In this document: piece after piece, positions 43,367 through 51,663 of the stretch
Numbering within the stretch: position 1 is the first letter of the stretch
Layout of the letters: every line of letters begins with the position of its first letter
From: Arcticimaribacter sp002477625
Lineage (GTDB): Bacteria > Bacteroidota > Bacteroidia > Flavobacteriales > Flavobacteriaceae
Length of the DNA stretch: 64,000 bases
Direction: 5' to 3'
Assembly: GCA_943846665.1 (NCBI GenBank)
Contig: OX044358.1
Location: 558,001-622,000 of the forward strand
Translations under genes and position numbers: made by a program
The notes under the pieces: model-generated
The model's database searches: none
Seen by the model: only the letters and a program-made list of their open reading frames with translations
What the model was told of the DNA's origin: nothing

Positions 43367-43887
43367 GAGTTTTCTTTTAAATGGTTGTAAAAACGATCAA
43401 AAATAATCGCAAACCAGACCGTATAATCTGCTGGATTATTATTTAAATCGGCATGAATCAGATCAATATCCATCCATTTCCAAGAAGCAACTTCTTCCGG
43501 GTTTATTGAAGGTTCTCCTTCGAAGCGTCCCAGCATCACATGATCCAATTCATGTTCCGTTAGGCCATTGTCAAAAGGAGCTCTATAAATAAAGTTGAAT
43601 AGGTATTCTAATGGCGTTTCGAAACCCATTTCTTCTTGTAATCTTCGCAGGCCAGCTTCAATATTCTCTTCTCCATCACGTTGGTGACTGCAACAGGTGT
43701 TGGTCCACAAACCCGGGGAGTGATATTTTTGGTGTGCACGTTGCTGCAACATCAGTTTGTTGTTGCCGTTGATTACAAAAACCGAAAAGGCACGATGTAA
43801 CAGTGCTTTCTCATGGGCTTCCATTTTTGGCATCAAACCAATCGGTTCGTCATTCGAGTTAACTAGGATAACTTTTTCTTCTTCCAT
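43363..43887 (-). CDS. idi: Isopentenyl-diphosphate delta-isomerase, type 1
   Basis: 174 residues from the ATG at 43887; a TTG three codons upstream opens the longer frame. A Nudix-fold enzyme that interconverts isopentenyl and dimethylallyl diphosphate, the entry to isoprenoids. Catalytic Cys in GLWTNTCCSHQRDGEE and Glu in LTEHELDHV; Nudix-like box EAGLRRLQEEMGF. It is the first gene of an overlapping trio (idi, PTPS-like, bcp) and is divergent from prfC across 95 bases. Two tandem -7-like boxes precede it. Confidence 0.94.
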   Translation of the reverse strand: MEEEKVILVNSNDEPIGLMPKMEAHEKALLHRAFSVFVINGNNKLMLQQRAHQKYHSPGLWTNTCCSHQRDGEENIEAGLRRLQEEMGFETPLEYLFNFIYRAPFDNGLTEHELDHVMLGRFEGEPSINPEEVASWKWMDIDLIHADLNNNPADYTVWFAIIFDRFYNHLKENS

Positions 43888-43893
43888 GCCTGT

Positions 43894-43909
43894 CAAAATT
43901 ACAAAATTA
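43894..43909 (-). promoter_or_regulatory. Tandem -7-like boxes upstream of idi
   Basis: Two back-to-back copies of TAATTTTG on the minus strand (43909-43902 and 43901-43894), 7 to 15 bases before the idi ATG at 43887. Both match TAnnTTTG. No -33 TTG at regular distance. Confidence 0.35.
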
Positions 43910-43959
43910 ATTTATCAAAAACCTAGTTTGAATTAAAACACACTTCCTATATATATTCG

Positions 43960-43967
43960 TATTTTTG
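43960..43967 (+). promoter_or_regulatory. Candidate -7 box upstream of prfC
   Basis: TATTTTTG 15 bases before the prfC ATG at 43983. It overlaps the TTG that opens the longer frame, which supports the shorter start. Confidence 0.4.
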
Positions 43968-43982
43968 GGCAAAATTAGATTC

Positions 43983-45566
43983 ATGTTTTTAGAAGAAATC
44001 GCAAGAAGGAGAACCTTTGGAATTATTTCACATCCCGATGCTGGTAAAACTACACTGACTGAAAAATTACTCCTTTTTGGAGGGGCTATTCAGGAGGCTG
44101 GGGCGGTAAAATCCAATAAGATTAAAAAAGGGGCTACCAGTGATTTTATGGAAATTGAGCGTCAGAGAGGAATCTCGGTTGCAACCTCAGTTCTTGCATT
44201 TATCTACAAAGACAAAAAAATAAACATCCTTGATACTCCAGGGCACAAAGATTTTGCGGAGGATACATTCAGAACCCTAACCGCAGTAGACAGCGTCATT
44301 GTCGTTGTCGATGTTGCCAAGGGAGTGGAAGAACAAACAGAAAAACTGGTTGAGGTTTGTCGAATGAGAAGCATCCCAATCATCGTATTCATCAACAAAC
44401 TGGATCGTGAAGGAAAGGATTCTTTTGACTTATTGGATGAGATTGAATCCAAGTTGGGTCTTCGGGTTACCCCACTCTCCCACCCGATTGGAATGGGGTA
44501 TGACTTCAAAGGAATCTATAACATCTGGAATAAAAATGCTAAACTGTTTTTGGAAGACAACAAGCAATCCAAAAACAAGACCGTTTCTTTTGACTCTCTT
44601 GAGGATACAGAGCTAGAACAACTTATTGGAACTAGCTCGCTCGAAACTCTAAAAGAAGAGTTGGACTTGGTCGATGGGGTATATCCTCCTTTTTCCCAAG
44701 AAGAATATTTAGCAGGAACCTTACAGCCTGTATTCTTCGGCTCAGCTTTGAATAATTTTGGCGTACAAGAATTGTTGGATTGTTTCATTGATATCGCTCC
44801 TGCACCCCTCCAGAAACAAGCAGAAGAGCGTTTGATCAAACCTGACGAGAAAGCTTTTAGTGGTTTTGTTTTTAAAATACACGCCAATATGGATCCCAAT
44901 CATCGGGATCGTTTAGCATTCGTTAAAATCGTTTCTGGGACCTTTGAACGCAACACCCCTTACCTTCATGTGCGCAACAATAAAAAAGTAAAATTCTCAA
45001 GCCCCAATGCCTTCTTTGCAGAACGAAAAGAGATTGTTGATATTTCTTATCCCGGCGATATAGTGGGGTTACACGATACCGGAAATTTTAAAATTGGAGA
45101 TTCCTTAACTTCTGGTGAGCAAATACATTTTAAAGGAATTCCAAGCTTTTCTCCAGAGCACTTCCGATACATCAACAATGCTGATCCGATGAAATCGAAA
45201 CAATTGAACAAAGGAATTGACCAGTTGATGGACGAGGGTGTTGCACAGTTGTTTACCATGTCGATGAACAATCGAAAAATTATTGGGACTGTTGGTGCAC
45301 TTCAATTCGAAGTGATCCAATACCGCTTGGAACATGAGTATGGTGCCATTTGTTCTTATGAAAACCTCAATGTTTTTAAAGCCTGTTGGGTGGAGCCTTC
45401 CGATCCAAAAAACCAAGAGTTTGCAGACTTTAGACGTGTAAAACAAAAGTTCTTAGCTACAGACAAACAAGGTCAAATGGTGTTTTTGGCAGATTCTAGT
45501 TTTTCTCTTCAAATGACACAACAGAAGTACCCTTCGGTTAAGTTTCATTTGACTTCGGAGTTTTAG
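43983..45566 (+). CDS. prfC: Peptide chain release factor 3
   Basis: 527 residues from the ATG at 43983. The six-codon extension starting with TTG at 43965 lies within the -7 box. RF3 is a translational GTPase that removes RF1/RF2 from the ribosome after peptide release. G1 SHPDAGKTTLTEKLL, G2 region RQRGISVATSV, G3 DTPGHKDFAEDT, G4 NKLDREGKDS; the C-terminal QFEVIQYRLEHEYG segment is typical of RF3 and distinguishes it from EF-G. A single gene, divergent from idi. Confidence 0.96.
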   Translation: MFLEEIARRRTFGIISHPDAGKTTLTEKLLLFGGAIQEAGAVKSNKIKKGATSDFMEIERQRGISVATSVLAFIYKDKKINILDTPGHKDFAEDTFRTLTAVDSVIVVVDVAKGVEEQTEKLVEVCRMRSIPIIVFINKLDREGKDSFDLLDEIESKLGLRVTPLSHPIGMGYDFKGIYNIWNKNAKLFLEDNKQSKNKTVSFDSLEDTELEQLIGTSSLETLKEELDLVDGVYPPFSQEEYLAGTLQPVFFGSALNNFGVQELLDCFIDIAPAPLQKQAEERLIKPDEKAFSGFVFKIHANMDPNHRDRLAFVKIVSGTFERNTPYLHVRNNKKVKFSSPNAFFAERKEIVDISYPGDIVGLHDTGNFKIGDSLTSGEQIHFKGIPSFSPEHFRYINNADPMKSKQLNKGIDQLMDEGVAQLFTMSMNNRKIIGTVGALQFEVIQYRLEHEYGAICSYENLNVFKACWVEPSDPKNQEFADFRRVKQKFLATDKQGQMVFLADSSFSLQMTQQKYPSVKFHLTSEF

Positions 45567-45704
45567 AAGTTTTATAAATTTATTTTATTTCAGTATATTA
45601 AGTGTATCACAGTACCCAAATCTGTTTCTTTCCATGAATAACCTGCAGCTCATACCCGACATCCATCGACCACAAAATATTTTCAAAGCAGCCTTTGCTT
45701 ATGA

Positions 45705-45962
45705 TTGGGAGTTAATTGCCTTTATAATGTCGAACAAAGGAGTGGGTTGGAGTCAAATGATCTAATCGAGGCTATTAAAATTAGGATTGAAGAAATGAAT
45801 CTTAAACAAAAAGATTTGATCGGTATTATCGGTGGTAAAAGTAGGGTCTCTGAAATTCTAAACAAAAAGAAAAAATTAACTGTAGAAATGATTAGAGATT
45901 TAGAGCGAATTTTAAATATTTCAGCTTCCGTTCTTGTCAGTAAATATCAGCTCACAAAGTAG
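45705..45962 (+). CDS. HigA-like HTH antitoxin, apparently 5'-truncated
   Basis: At most 85 residues; the frame opens at a TTG (45705) straight after a stop, and the first in-frame ATG (45795) lies inside the HTH. Residues 18-82 match the C-terminal HTH of HigA-type antitoxins: DLIEAIKIRIEEMNLKQKDLIG, GGKSRVSEILNKKKKLTVEMIRDL, LNISASVLVSKYQL. Full HigA proteins of this group have about 40 more N-terminal residues. There is no HigB-like toxin upstream, where prfC ends 138 bases earlier. Probably a remnant of a lost toxin-antitoxin locus, though an intact short regulator cannot be excluded. Confidence 0.6.
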   Translation: MGVNCLYNVEQRSGLESNDLIEAIKIRIEEMNLKQKDLIGIIGGKSRVSEILNKKKKLTVEMIRDLERILNISASVLVSKYQLTK

Positions 45963-45992
45963 CAGCATCACCACATATTCTTGGATGGTTTA

Positions 45993-46520
45993 TTAAACAA
46001 GACCTAACTCCTTTACCATTCGATACATTCCTTTTAATTCTTCCTTAAAAAAAGGGAGTTCTAGTCTTGTTTTACTGTGAAAGTTAAATTTGAGTTTTTC
46101 ATACAACCGGATTGCATTGACATTTGTATCAATCACGCATAAAGACATGGATTCTTTTCTCTGTAATTCAGTTTGCTGGAGCAATACGTCAAAAGCTAAG
46201 TTTCCAATTCCCATTCCGGTATATTGTGATAGAATATAAAATTTATCCAGTTCAACAGCATTTTCAATTTCTAGAATAGAGGAAGTAGTATTGATCTTGA
46301 TAAAGCCGATTTGGTCTCCTTGGAATTGAATAAAATAATAGGTGATATTGCTTGTGGATAAATCAAGTGTTATTCTTTGATCTCCAAACTCTCTTTCTAA
46401 ATACCATGCTAAACCGCCGTCTTCCCAATGGTCATGATAGGTTTTAGAATAGGATTCGATACAAAGAGCAGCCAACTCTGATTTATCTTTTACAGACGCT
46501 TTCTTTAATTTAATTTCCAA
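45993..46520 (-). CDS. GNAT family N-acetyltransferase
   Basis: 175 residues from a TTG at 46520, giving MEIKLKKASVKDKSELAAL; no in-frame ATG is available upstream or near the N-terminus, so a UUG start is likely. GNAT fold: FIQFQGDQIGFIKIN, ELDKFYILSQYTGMGIGNLAFDVLL (acetyl-CoA loop QYTGMGIG), SLCVIDTNVNAIRLYEKLKFNFHSK. It resembles the family that acetylates small molecules or protein N-termini; the substrate is unknown. It lies 26 bases after the Mpo1-like gene on the same strand. Confidence 0.85.
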   Translation of the reverse strand: MEIKLKKASVKDKSELAALCIESYSKTYHDHWEDGGLAWYLEREFGDQRITLDLSTSNITYYFIQFQGDQIGFIKINTTSSILEIENAVELDKFYILSQYTGMGIGNLAFDVLLQQTELQRKESMSLCVIDTNVNAIRLYEKLKFNFHSKTRLELPFFKEELKGMYRMVKELGLV

Positions 46521-46546
46521 ATCAAAATTACCATTGGTGTCACACC

Positions 46547-46873
46547 TCAGTCCTTTGCAGCATCAAAACCCCGTTTTCCTCGGAGAATATCGAAGAACAA
46601 GGTGAAGTCGCCCCGTAAGCTCCACAAGGGGTGTTTGAAGGTCGCGGGTTTGTTTTTCTCAAAAAAAGCATGTCCTACCCAAGCAAATCCATAACCGGTT
46701 AGTGGGAGTGCAATCCAAAAGCGGGCTTCTTTTTGTGCAAGGAGCAGAAAAACCAAAAGACCCAAGACCAAAAAAGTGCCTATAAAGTGTAGGATGCGGC
46801 TGGTTTTATTCTTGTGTTCCGATAGATAGAACGGATAAAATTCCTTGAAGCTTTTAAAAGTCGAATCAGCCAT
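46547..46873 (-). CDS. Mpo1-like (DUF962) membrane protein
   Basis: 108 residues. Matches the Mpo1/YGL010w (DUF962) family: FYPFYLSEHKNKTSRILHFIGT, two hydrophobic segments (LVLGLLVFLLL and FWIALPLTGYGFAWVGHAFF), then EKNKPATFKHPLWSLRGDF. The conserved His residues (SEH, ILH, VGH, FKHP) are present. The yeast homologue is an Fe-dependent 2-hydroxy fatty acid dioxygenase, so lipid oxidation is a plausible role here. A single-domain, full-length protein. Confidence 0.88.
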   Translation of the reverse strand: MADSTFKSFKEFYPFYLSEHKNKTSRILHFIGTFLVLGLLVFLLLAQKEARFWIALPLTGYGFAWVGHAFFEKNKPATFKHPLWSLRGDFTLFFDILRGKRGFDAAKD

Positions 46874-46950
46874 AAAATTAGTTTTTCACTAATGTACCAA
46901 TTTTTGGCATTAAAGCAATAGGGTGATAAAATGTGTGGATCGGACTGGAA

Positions 46951-46982
46951 ATAAAAAATCCTCGACATTGCTGTCGAGGATT
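46951..46982 (-). terminator. Terminator of the rpoB-rpoC-DUF3467 operon
   Basis: A perfect 11-base-pair stem, AATCCTCGACA (46957-46967) with TGTCGAGGATT (46972-46982) around TTGC, followed on the minus strand by a U-rich tract. It lies six bases after the DUF3467 stop. Confidence 0.92.
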
Positions 46983-46987
46983 GATTT

Positions 46988-47299
46988 TTATGCTTCCCCA
47001 GTAGGGCCAAAACTTAATGGAATCGGAGGTTGTTCTTGGAATTGAATTTCTCCGTTTGCATTTTCAAAACGCTGAATGTTTTCACTCAACGCCTTTTGTA
47101 GTCTTTTGGCGTGCTGTGGTGTCAAAATGATTCTAGACTTAACCTTAGCTTTTGGAGCACCGGGCATCATTGAAATAAAGTCAACGATAAACTCAGATAC
47201 CGAATGGTTGATGATGGCTAGGTTGGAATAGGTTCCCTCTGCCGTAGCTTCATCTAATTCGATATTGATCTTCTGTTCTTCTGTCTTTGAATCACTCAT
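46988..47299 (-). CDS. DUF3467 domain protein
   Basis: 103 residues. Matches DUF3467: IELDEATAEGTYSNLAIINHSVSEFIVDFISMMPG, AKVKSRIILTPQHAKRLQKALSENIQRFE. It is encoded three bases after rpoC, at the end of the rpoB-rpoC transcript and just before its terminator. The constant position in Bacteroidota suggests a role linked to transcription or translation, but none is established. No HTH or enzyme motif is seen. Confidence 0.9.
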   Translation of the reverse strand: MSDSKTEEQKINIELDEATAEGTYSNLAIINHSVSEFIVDFISMMPGAPKAKVKSRIILTPQHAKRLQKALSENIQRFENANGEIQFQEQPPIPLSFGPTGEA

Positions 47300-47302
47300 A
47301 AC

Positions 47303-50300
47303 TTATGCTTCTACTTCGGTTTCTTCTTTGTTAATCAACAAGCTAGAATATTCTTCTTTAGAGCCTACAATAATATCATTGTATTCTCTAAGACCTGTAC
47401 CTGCTGGGATTTTGTGTCCAACAATTACATTTTCTTTCAAGCCTTCTAACGTATCCACTTTACCATTAACAGCAGCTTCGTTCAAGACTTTAGTAGTCTC
47501 CTGGAAGGATGCAGCTGAGATAAACGATTTCGTTTGTAGCGAAGCTCGTGTAATTCCTTGAAGTTCGGGAGTAGCCGTTGCAGAATTTGCATCACGTGCA
47601 ACAACGAGTGCTTTTCCTTCTCTCTTAAGAATTGAGTTCTCATCACGGAGGTCTCTAGAGGTAATCAATTGTCCCTCTTTCAAGTTTTCAGAATCTCCTG
47701 CTTCTTCAACAACTTTCTTTCCGAACAACTCATCGTTTTCAGTAATAAAGTCATATTTATGAATCAATTGATTTTCTAAGAAAATGGTATCTCCCGGATC
47801 GTTGATTTTTACCTTACGCATCATCTGACGTACAACTACCTCAAAATGCTTATCGTTGATCTTCACCCCTTGTAATCGATATACTTCTTGTACTTCGTTT
47901 ACTAGGTATTGCTGAACAGCCGATGGGCCTTTAATTTTCAAAATATCAATCGGTGTAATAGAACCGTCCGATAAAGGCATTCCTGCTTTTACAAAGTCAT
48001 TTTCTTGAACTAAGATCTGACTAGATAATTTAACAAGATATTTTCTTATGTCTCCAAATTTAGACTCTACAATGATTTCTCGGTTACCTCTTTTTATTTT
48101 ACCAAAAGAAACAACGCCATCAACCTCAGAAACTACAGCTGGGTTGGAGGGGTTACGTGCTTCGAAAAGTTCGGTTACACGAGGTAAACCTCCTGTAATA
48201 TCCCCAGAACGAGCAGATTTTCTTGGGATTTTTACCAAGATCTTACCTTCTTCTATTTTCTCATTATCATCAACCATGATGTGAGCACCTACGGGTAGGT
48301 TATACGAACGAAGTACGGTTCCTTTATTATCTTGAATCAACAAAGTAGGAATTACTTTTTTGTTTCTAGATTCAGAAATTACTTTTTCTTGGAATCCGGT
48401 TTGCTCATCAATTTCAACCTGATAGGTTACCCCTTGTTCTACATTTTCATAAACAATTTTACCTGTAAATTCAGAAACGATTACACCGTTGAAAGGATCC
48501 CACTGACAAATAAGATCGTTTTTCTTAATCGTACTTCCGTTTTTGATCATCAAAGTTGAACCGTAAGGAATGTTGTTGGTACTCAAAACAACTTTTGTTT
48601 TCTTGTCAACCAATTTGATTTCAGAGGTTCTAGAAATTACAATATTGATTTCATTTCCTTCTGCATCTTTTCCTTTAACTGTTTTAAGATCTTCTATTTC
48701 GGCAACACCGTTGAATTTCACACGCAGTTCGTTCTCTTGAGAACTACCACCTGCTACCCCACCTACGTGGAATGTTCTCAGTGTTAACTGAGTTCCTGGC
48801 TCACCAATAGATTGCGCAGCAACTACCCCAACTGCTTCTCCTTTTTGAACCATTTTACCGGTTGCAAGGTTACGACCGTAACAGGATACACATACACCCT
48901 TCTTCGCTTCACAAGTAAGCGGAGAACGAACTTCAACAGATTCGATTGGTAGTTGATCGATACGATCAGCTACTAGGTCTGTAATTTCTTGTCCTTCTGG
49001 AACAATAACTTCTCCATCCAATGGATTAATTACATCGAATAAAGCAACTCTACCGCGGATACGATCCGAAATAGGTTCAACAATTTCTTCATTTTTACGT
49101 AACGGCTTCACATCAATTCCTCTTAATGTACCGCAGTCAACTATGTTGATGATCACATCCTGAGAAACGTCAACTAAACGACGTGTTAGGTATCCTGCAT
49201 CTGCAGTTTTAAGAGCGGTATCCGCTAATCCTTTACGTGCACCGTGTGTAGAAATAAAGTATTCTAAGATCGATAGACCTTCTTTAAAGTTAGAAAGAAT
49301 TGGATTTTCAATAATTTCTCCACCTCCAGAAGTCGATTTTTTCGGCTTAGCCATCAAACCACGCATTCCAGTTAACTGGCGAATCTGTTCTTTAGATCCA
49401 CGAGCTCCAGAATCTAACATCATGAATACGGAGTTAAATCCTTGCTGGTCTTCACTAATTCTCTTCATCGCTAAGTTCGTTAAGCGCGAATTGGTGTTGG
49501 TCCAAATATCAATGATCTGATTGTAACGTTCATTGTTGGTAATCAGACCCATATTGTAGTTTCCTTTGATACTGTCGACAAGCGTATTCGCTTCATTAAT
49601 CAAAGGTTGCTTTTCTGGTGGAATGATAATATCACCTAAACTAAAGGATAGTCCACCTTTGAAGGCAAAACCATATCCCATACTTTTGATTTTATCTAAA
49701 AATGCTGCCGTTTCTGGAACACCAGTAACTTTAAGAATCTTTCCAATAATCTCCCGAAGGTTTTTCTTGGTAAGAACTTCATTAAAGAAACCTGCATTTT
49801 CAGGAACTACTTCATTAAACAATACACGTCCAACGGTAGTCTCTATGATTTGGTATTCGATAACACCTTCCTCATTGAAATCTTTTGCTCTAATCTTAAT
49901 CGTAGCATTAAGGTCTACTCGTTTTTCGTTGTATGCTATGTGTACCTCCTCTACAGAATAAAAAGTAAGTCCTTCTCCGACTACTTTGTGATCTGTTGTA
50001 GAAACACGCGCTTTAGTCATGTAGTATAATCCCAAAACCATATCCTGAGAAGGTACCGTTACTGGTGATCCGTTCGCAGGGTTTAGAATGTTGTGAGAAG
50101 CAAGCATCAATAATTGTGACTCTAATATAGCCTCAGGTCCTAATGGAAGGTGAACAGCCATTTGATCTCCATCGAAATCGGCATTAAATGCTGTACAAAC
50201 CAAGGGGTGCAATTGAATTGCTTTTCCTTCGATTAATTTCGGTTGAAATGCTTGAATACCCAGACGGTGTAATGTAGGGGCACGGTTCAATAGTACCGGA

Positions 50301-51607
50301 TGGCCTTTCAATACGCTTTCTAAAATATCCCAAACTACAGGCTCTTTACGGTCTATAATTTTCTTAGCTGATTTTACTGTCTTTACAATCCCACGCTCAA
50401 TTAATTTACGTGTAATAAAAGGCTTGTATAATTCTGCAGCCATATCTTTTGGAAGACCACATTCAAATAATTTTAATTCAGGTCCAACAACAATTACCGA
50501 ACGAGCTGAATAATCGACACGTTTTCCCAATAAGTTTTGACGGAAACGACCTTGCTTTCCTTTCAATGAATCTGAAAGTGATTTTAAAGGACGATTCGAA
50601 TCTGTTTTTACAGCCGAAGATTTTCGTGTATTATCAAATAAAGAATCTACAGACTCTTGAAGCATTCGCTTCTCGTTTCTTAGGATTACTTCAGGTGCTT
50701 TAATTTCTACCAAACGCTTCAAACGATTGTTACGGATAATCACACGACGGTAAAGATCATTTAAATCCGATGTCGCAAAACGACCTCCATCCAATGGAAC
50801 TAAAGGACGTAATTCTGGTGGAATAACAGGTACCGCTTTGATAATCATCCATTCAGGAAGATTTTCATTACGTAAATTCGCATCACGAAATGCCTCAACA
50901 ACTTGAAGTCTCTTAAGAGCCTCTGTCTTACGTTGCTTCGAGGTTTCGTTATTTGCTTTGTGACGCAATTCGTACGACAGTTCTTCTAAATTGATTCTAG
51001 AAAGTAAGTCGATCAAACATTCAGCTCCCATTTTCGCAATGAATTTGGTCGGATCTGAAGCATCGAGATACTGGTTTTCAACTGGTAGTTTTTCAAGAGC
51101 GTTTAAATACTCTTCTTCCGTAAGGAAATCCATTTTCTGAAGGGATTCTCCTTCTTCATTCTTAGCATCACCTGCTTGAATTACAACATAACGCTCATAA
51201 TAGATGATCATGTCAAGTTTCTTAGAAGGCAATCCAAGAAGGTATCCTATTTTGTTTGGTAAAGAACGGAAGTACCATATATGTGCAACAGGTACCACCA
51301 AGTTGATGTGTCCAACACGGTCTCTTCGTACTTTCTTTTCAGTAACCTCAACACCACATCGGTCACAAACGATTCCTTTGTATCGGATTCTTTTGTACTT
51401 ACCACAAGCACATTCAAAATCTTTTACTGGACCAAAAATACGCTCACAGAAAAGACCATCACGTTCCGGCTTATGCGTACGATAATTGATGGTTTCAGGT
51501 TTTAAAACTTCTCCGCGAGAGCTTCCTAAAATTACTTCAGGAGAAGATAATCCAATAGAAATTTTATTGAATTTTTTTTGAGTAACAATTTCGTTATTTC
51601 TTGCCAT
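47303..51607 (-). CDS. rpoC: DNA-directed RNA polymerase subunit beta'
   Basis: 1434 residues, the normal Bacteroidota size. Zinc-binding CACGKYKRIRYKGIVCDRC at the N-terminus, clamp and rudder, the catalytic Mg2+ loop in FNADFDGDQMAVHLP, the bridge-helix/trigger-loop region (MRGLMAKPKKS, QSIGEPGTQLTLRTFHVGG) and the second zinc site (CEAKKGVCVSCYG). It forms the active site of RNA polymerase with RpoB. rpoB lies 56 bases upstream, DUF3467 three bases downstream. Frame is unbroken. Confidence 0.98.
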   Translation of the reverse strand: MARNNEIVTQKKFNKISIGLSSPEVILGSSRGEVLKPETINYRTHKPERDGLFCERIFGPVKDFECACGKYKRIRYKGIVCDRCGVEVTEKKVRRDRVGHINLVVPVAHIWYFRSLPNKIGYLLGLPSKKLDMIIYYERYVVIQAGDAKNEEGESLQKMDFLTEEEYLNALEKLPVENQYLDASDPTKFIAKMGAECLIDLLSRINLEELSYELRHKANNETSKQRKTEALKRLQVVEAFRDANLRNENLPEWMIIKAVPVIPPELRPLVPLDGGRFATSDLNDLYRRVIIRNNRLKRLVEIKAPEVILRNEKRMLQESVDSLFDNTRKSSAVKTDSNRPLKSLSDSLKGKQGRFRQNLLGKRVDYSARSVIVVGPELKLFECGLPKDMAAELYKPFITRKLIERGIVKTVKSAKKIIDRKEPVVWDILESVLKGHPVLLNRAPTLHRLGIQAFQPKLIEGKAIQLHPLVCTAFNADFDGDQMAVHLPLGPEAILESQLLMLASHNILNPANGSPVTVPSQDMVLGLYYMTKARVSTTDHKVVGEGLTFYSVEEVHIAYNEKRVDLNATIKIRAKDFNEEGVIEYQIIETTVGRVLFNEVVPENAGFFNEVLTKKNLREIIGKILKVTGVPETAAFLDKIKSMGYGFAFKGGLSFSLGDIIIPPEKQPLINEANTLVDSIKGNYNMGLITNNERYNQIIDIWTNTNSRLTNLAMKRISEDQQGFNSVFMMLDSGARGSKEQIRQLTGMRGLMAKPKKSTSGGGEIIENPILSNFKEGLSILEYFISTHGARKGLADTALKTADAGYLTRRLVDVSQDVIINIVDCGTLRGIDVKPLRKNEEIVEPISDRIRGRVALFDVINPLDGEVIVPEGQEITDLVADRIDQLPIESVEVRSPLTCEAKKGVCVSCYGRNLATGKMVQKGEAVGVVAAQSIGEPGTQLTLRTFHVGGVAGGSSQENELRVKFNGVAEIEDLKTVKGKDAEGNEINIVISRTSEIKLVDKKTKVVLSTNNIPYGSTLMIKNGSTIKKNDLICQWDPFNGVIVSEFTGKIVYENVEQGVTYQVEIDEQTGFQEKVISESRNKKVIPTLLIQDNKGTVLRSYNLPVGAHIMVDDNEKIEEGKILVKIPRKSARSGDITGGLPRVTELFEARNPSNPAVVSEVDGVVSFGKIKRGNREIIVESKFGDIRKYLVKLSSQILVQENDFVKAGMPLSDGSITPIDILKIKGPSAVQQYLVNEVQEVYRLQGVKINDKHFEVVVRQMMRKVKINDPGDTIFLENQLIHKYDFITENDELFGKKVVEEAGDSENLKEGQLITSRDLRDENSILKREGKALVVARDANSATATPELQGITRASLQTKSFISAASFQETTKVLNEAAVNGKVDTLEGLKENVIVGHKIPAGTGLREYNDIIVGSKEEYSSLLINKEETEVEA

Positions 51608-51663
51608 AACTACCTGTTATTATTTTTTTTTATAATGATTATAAAAGAAGTGAACTTCTCTAC

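Noticed and set aside
45634..45765. A 43-codon frame (MNNLQLIPDIHRPQN...) between prfC and the HigA-like gene
   Set aside because: No recognisable family, no promoter, and too short to support; possibly part of a decayed gene, mentioned only in the finding.
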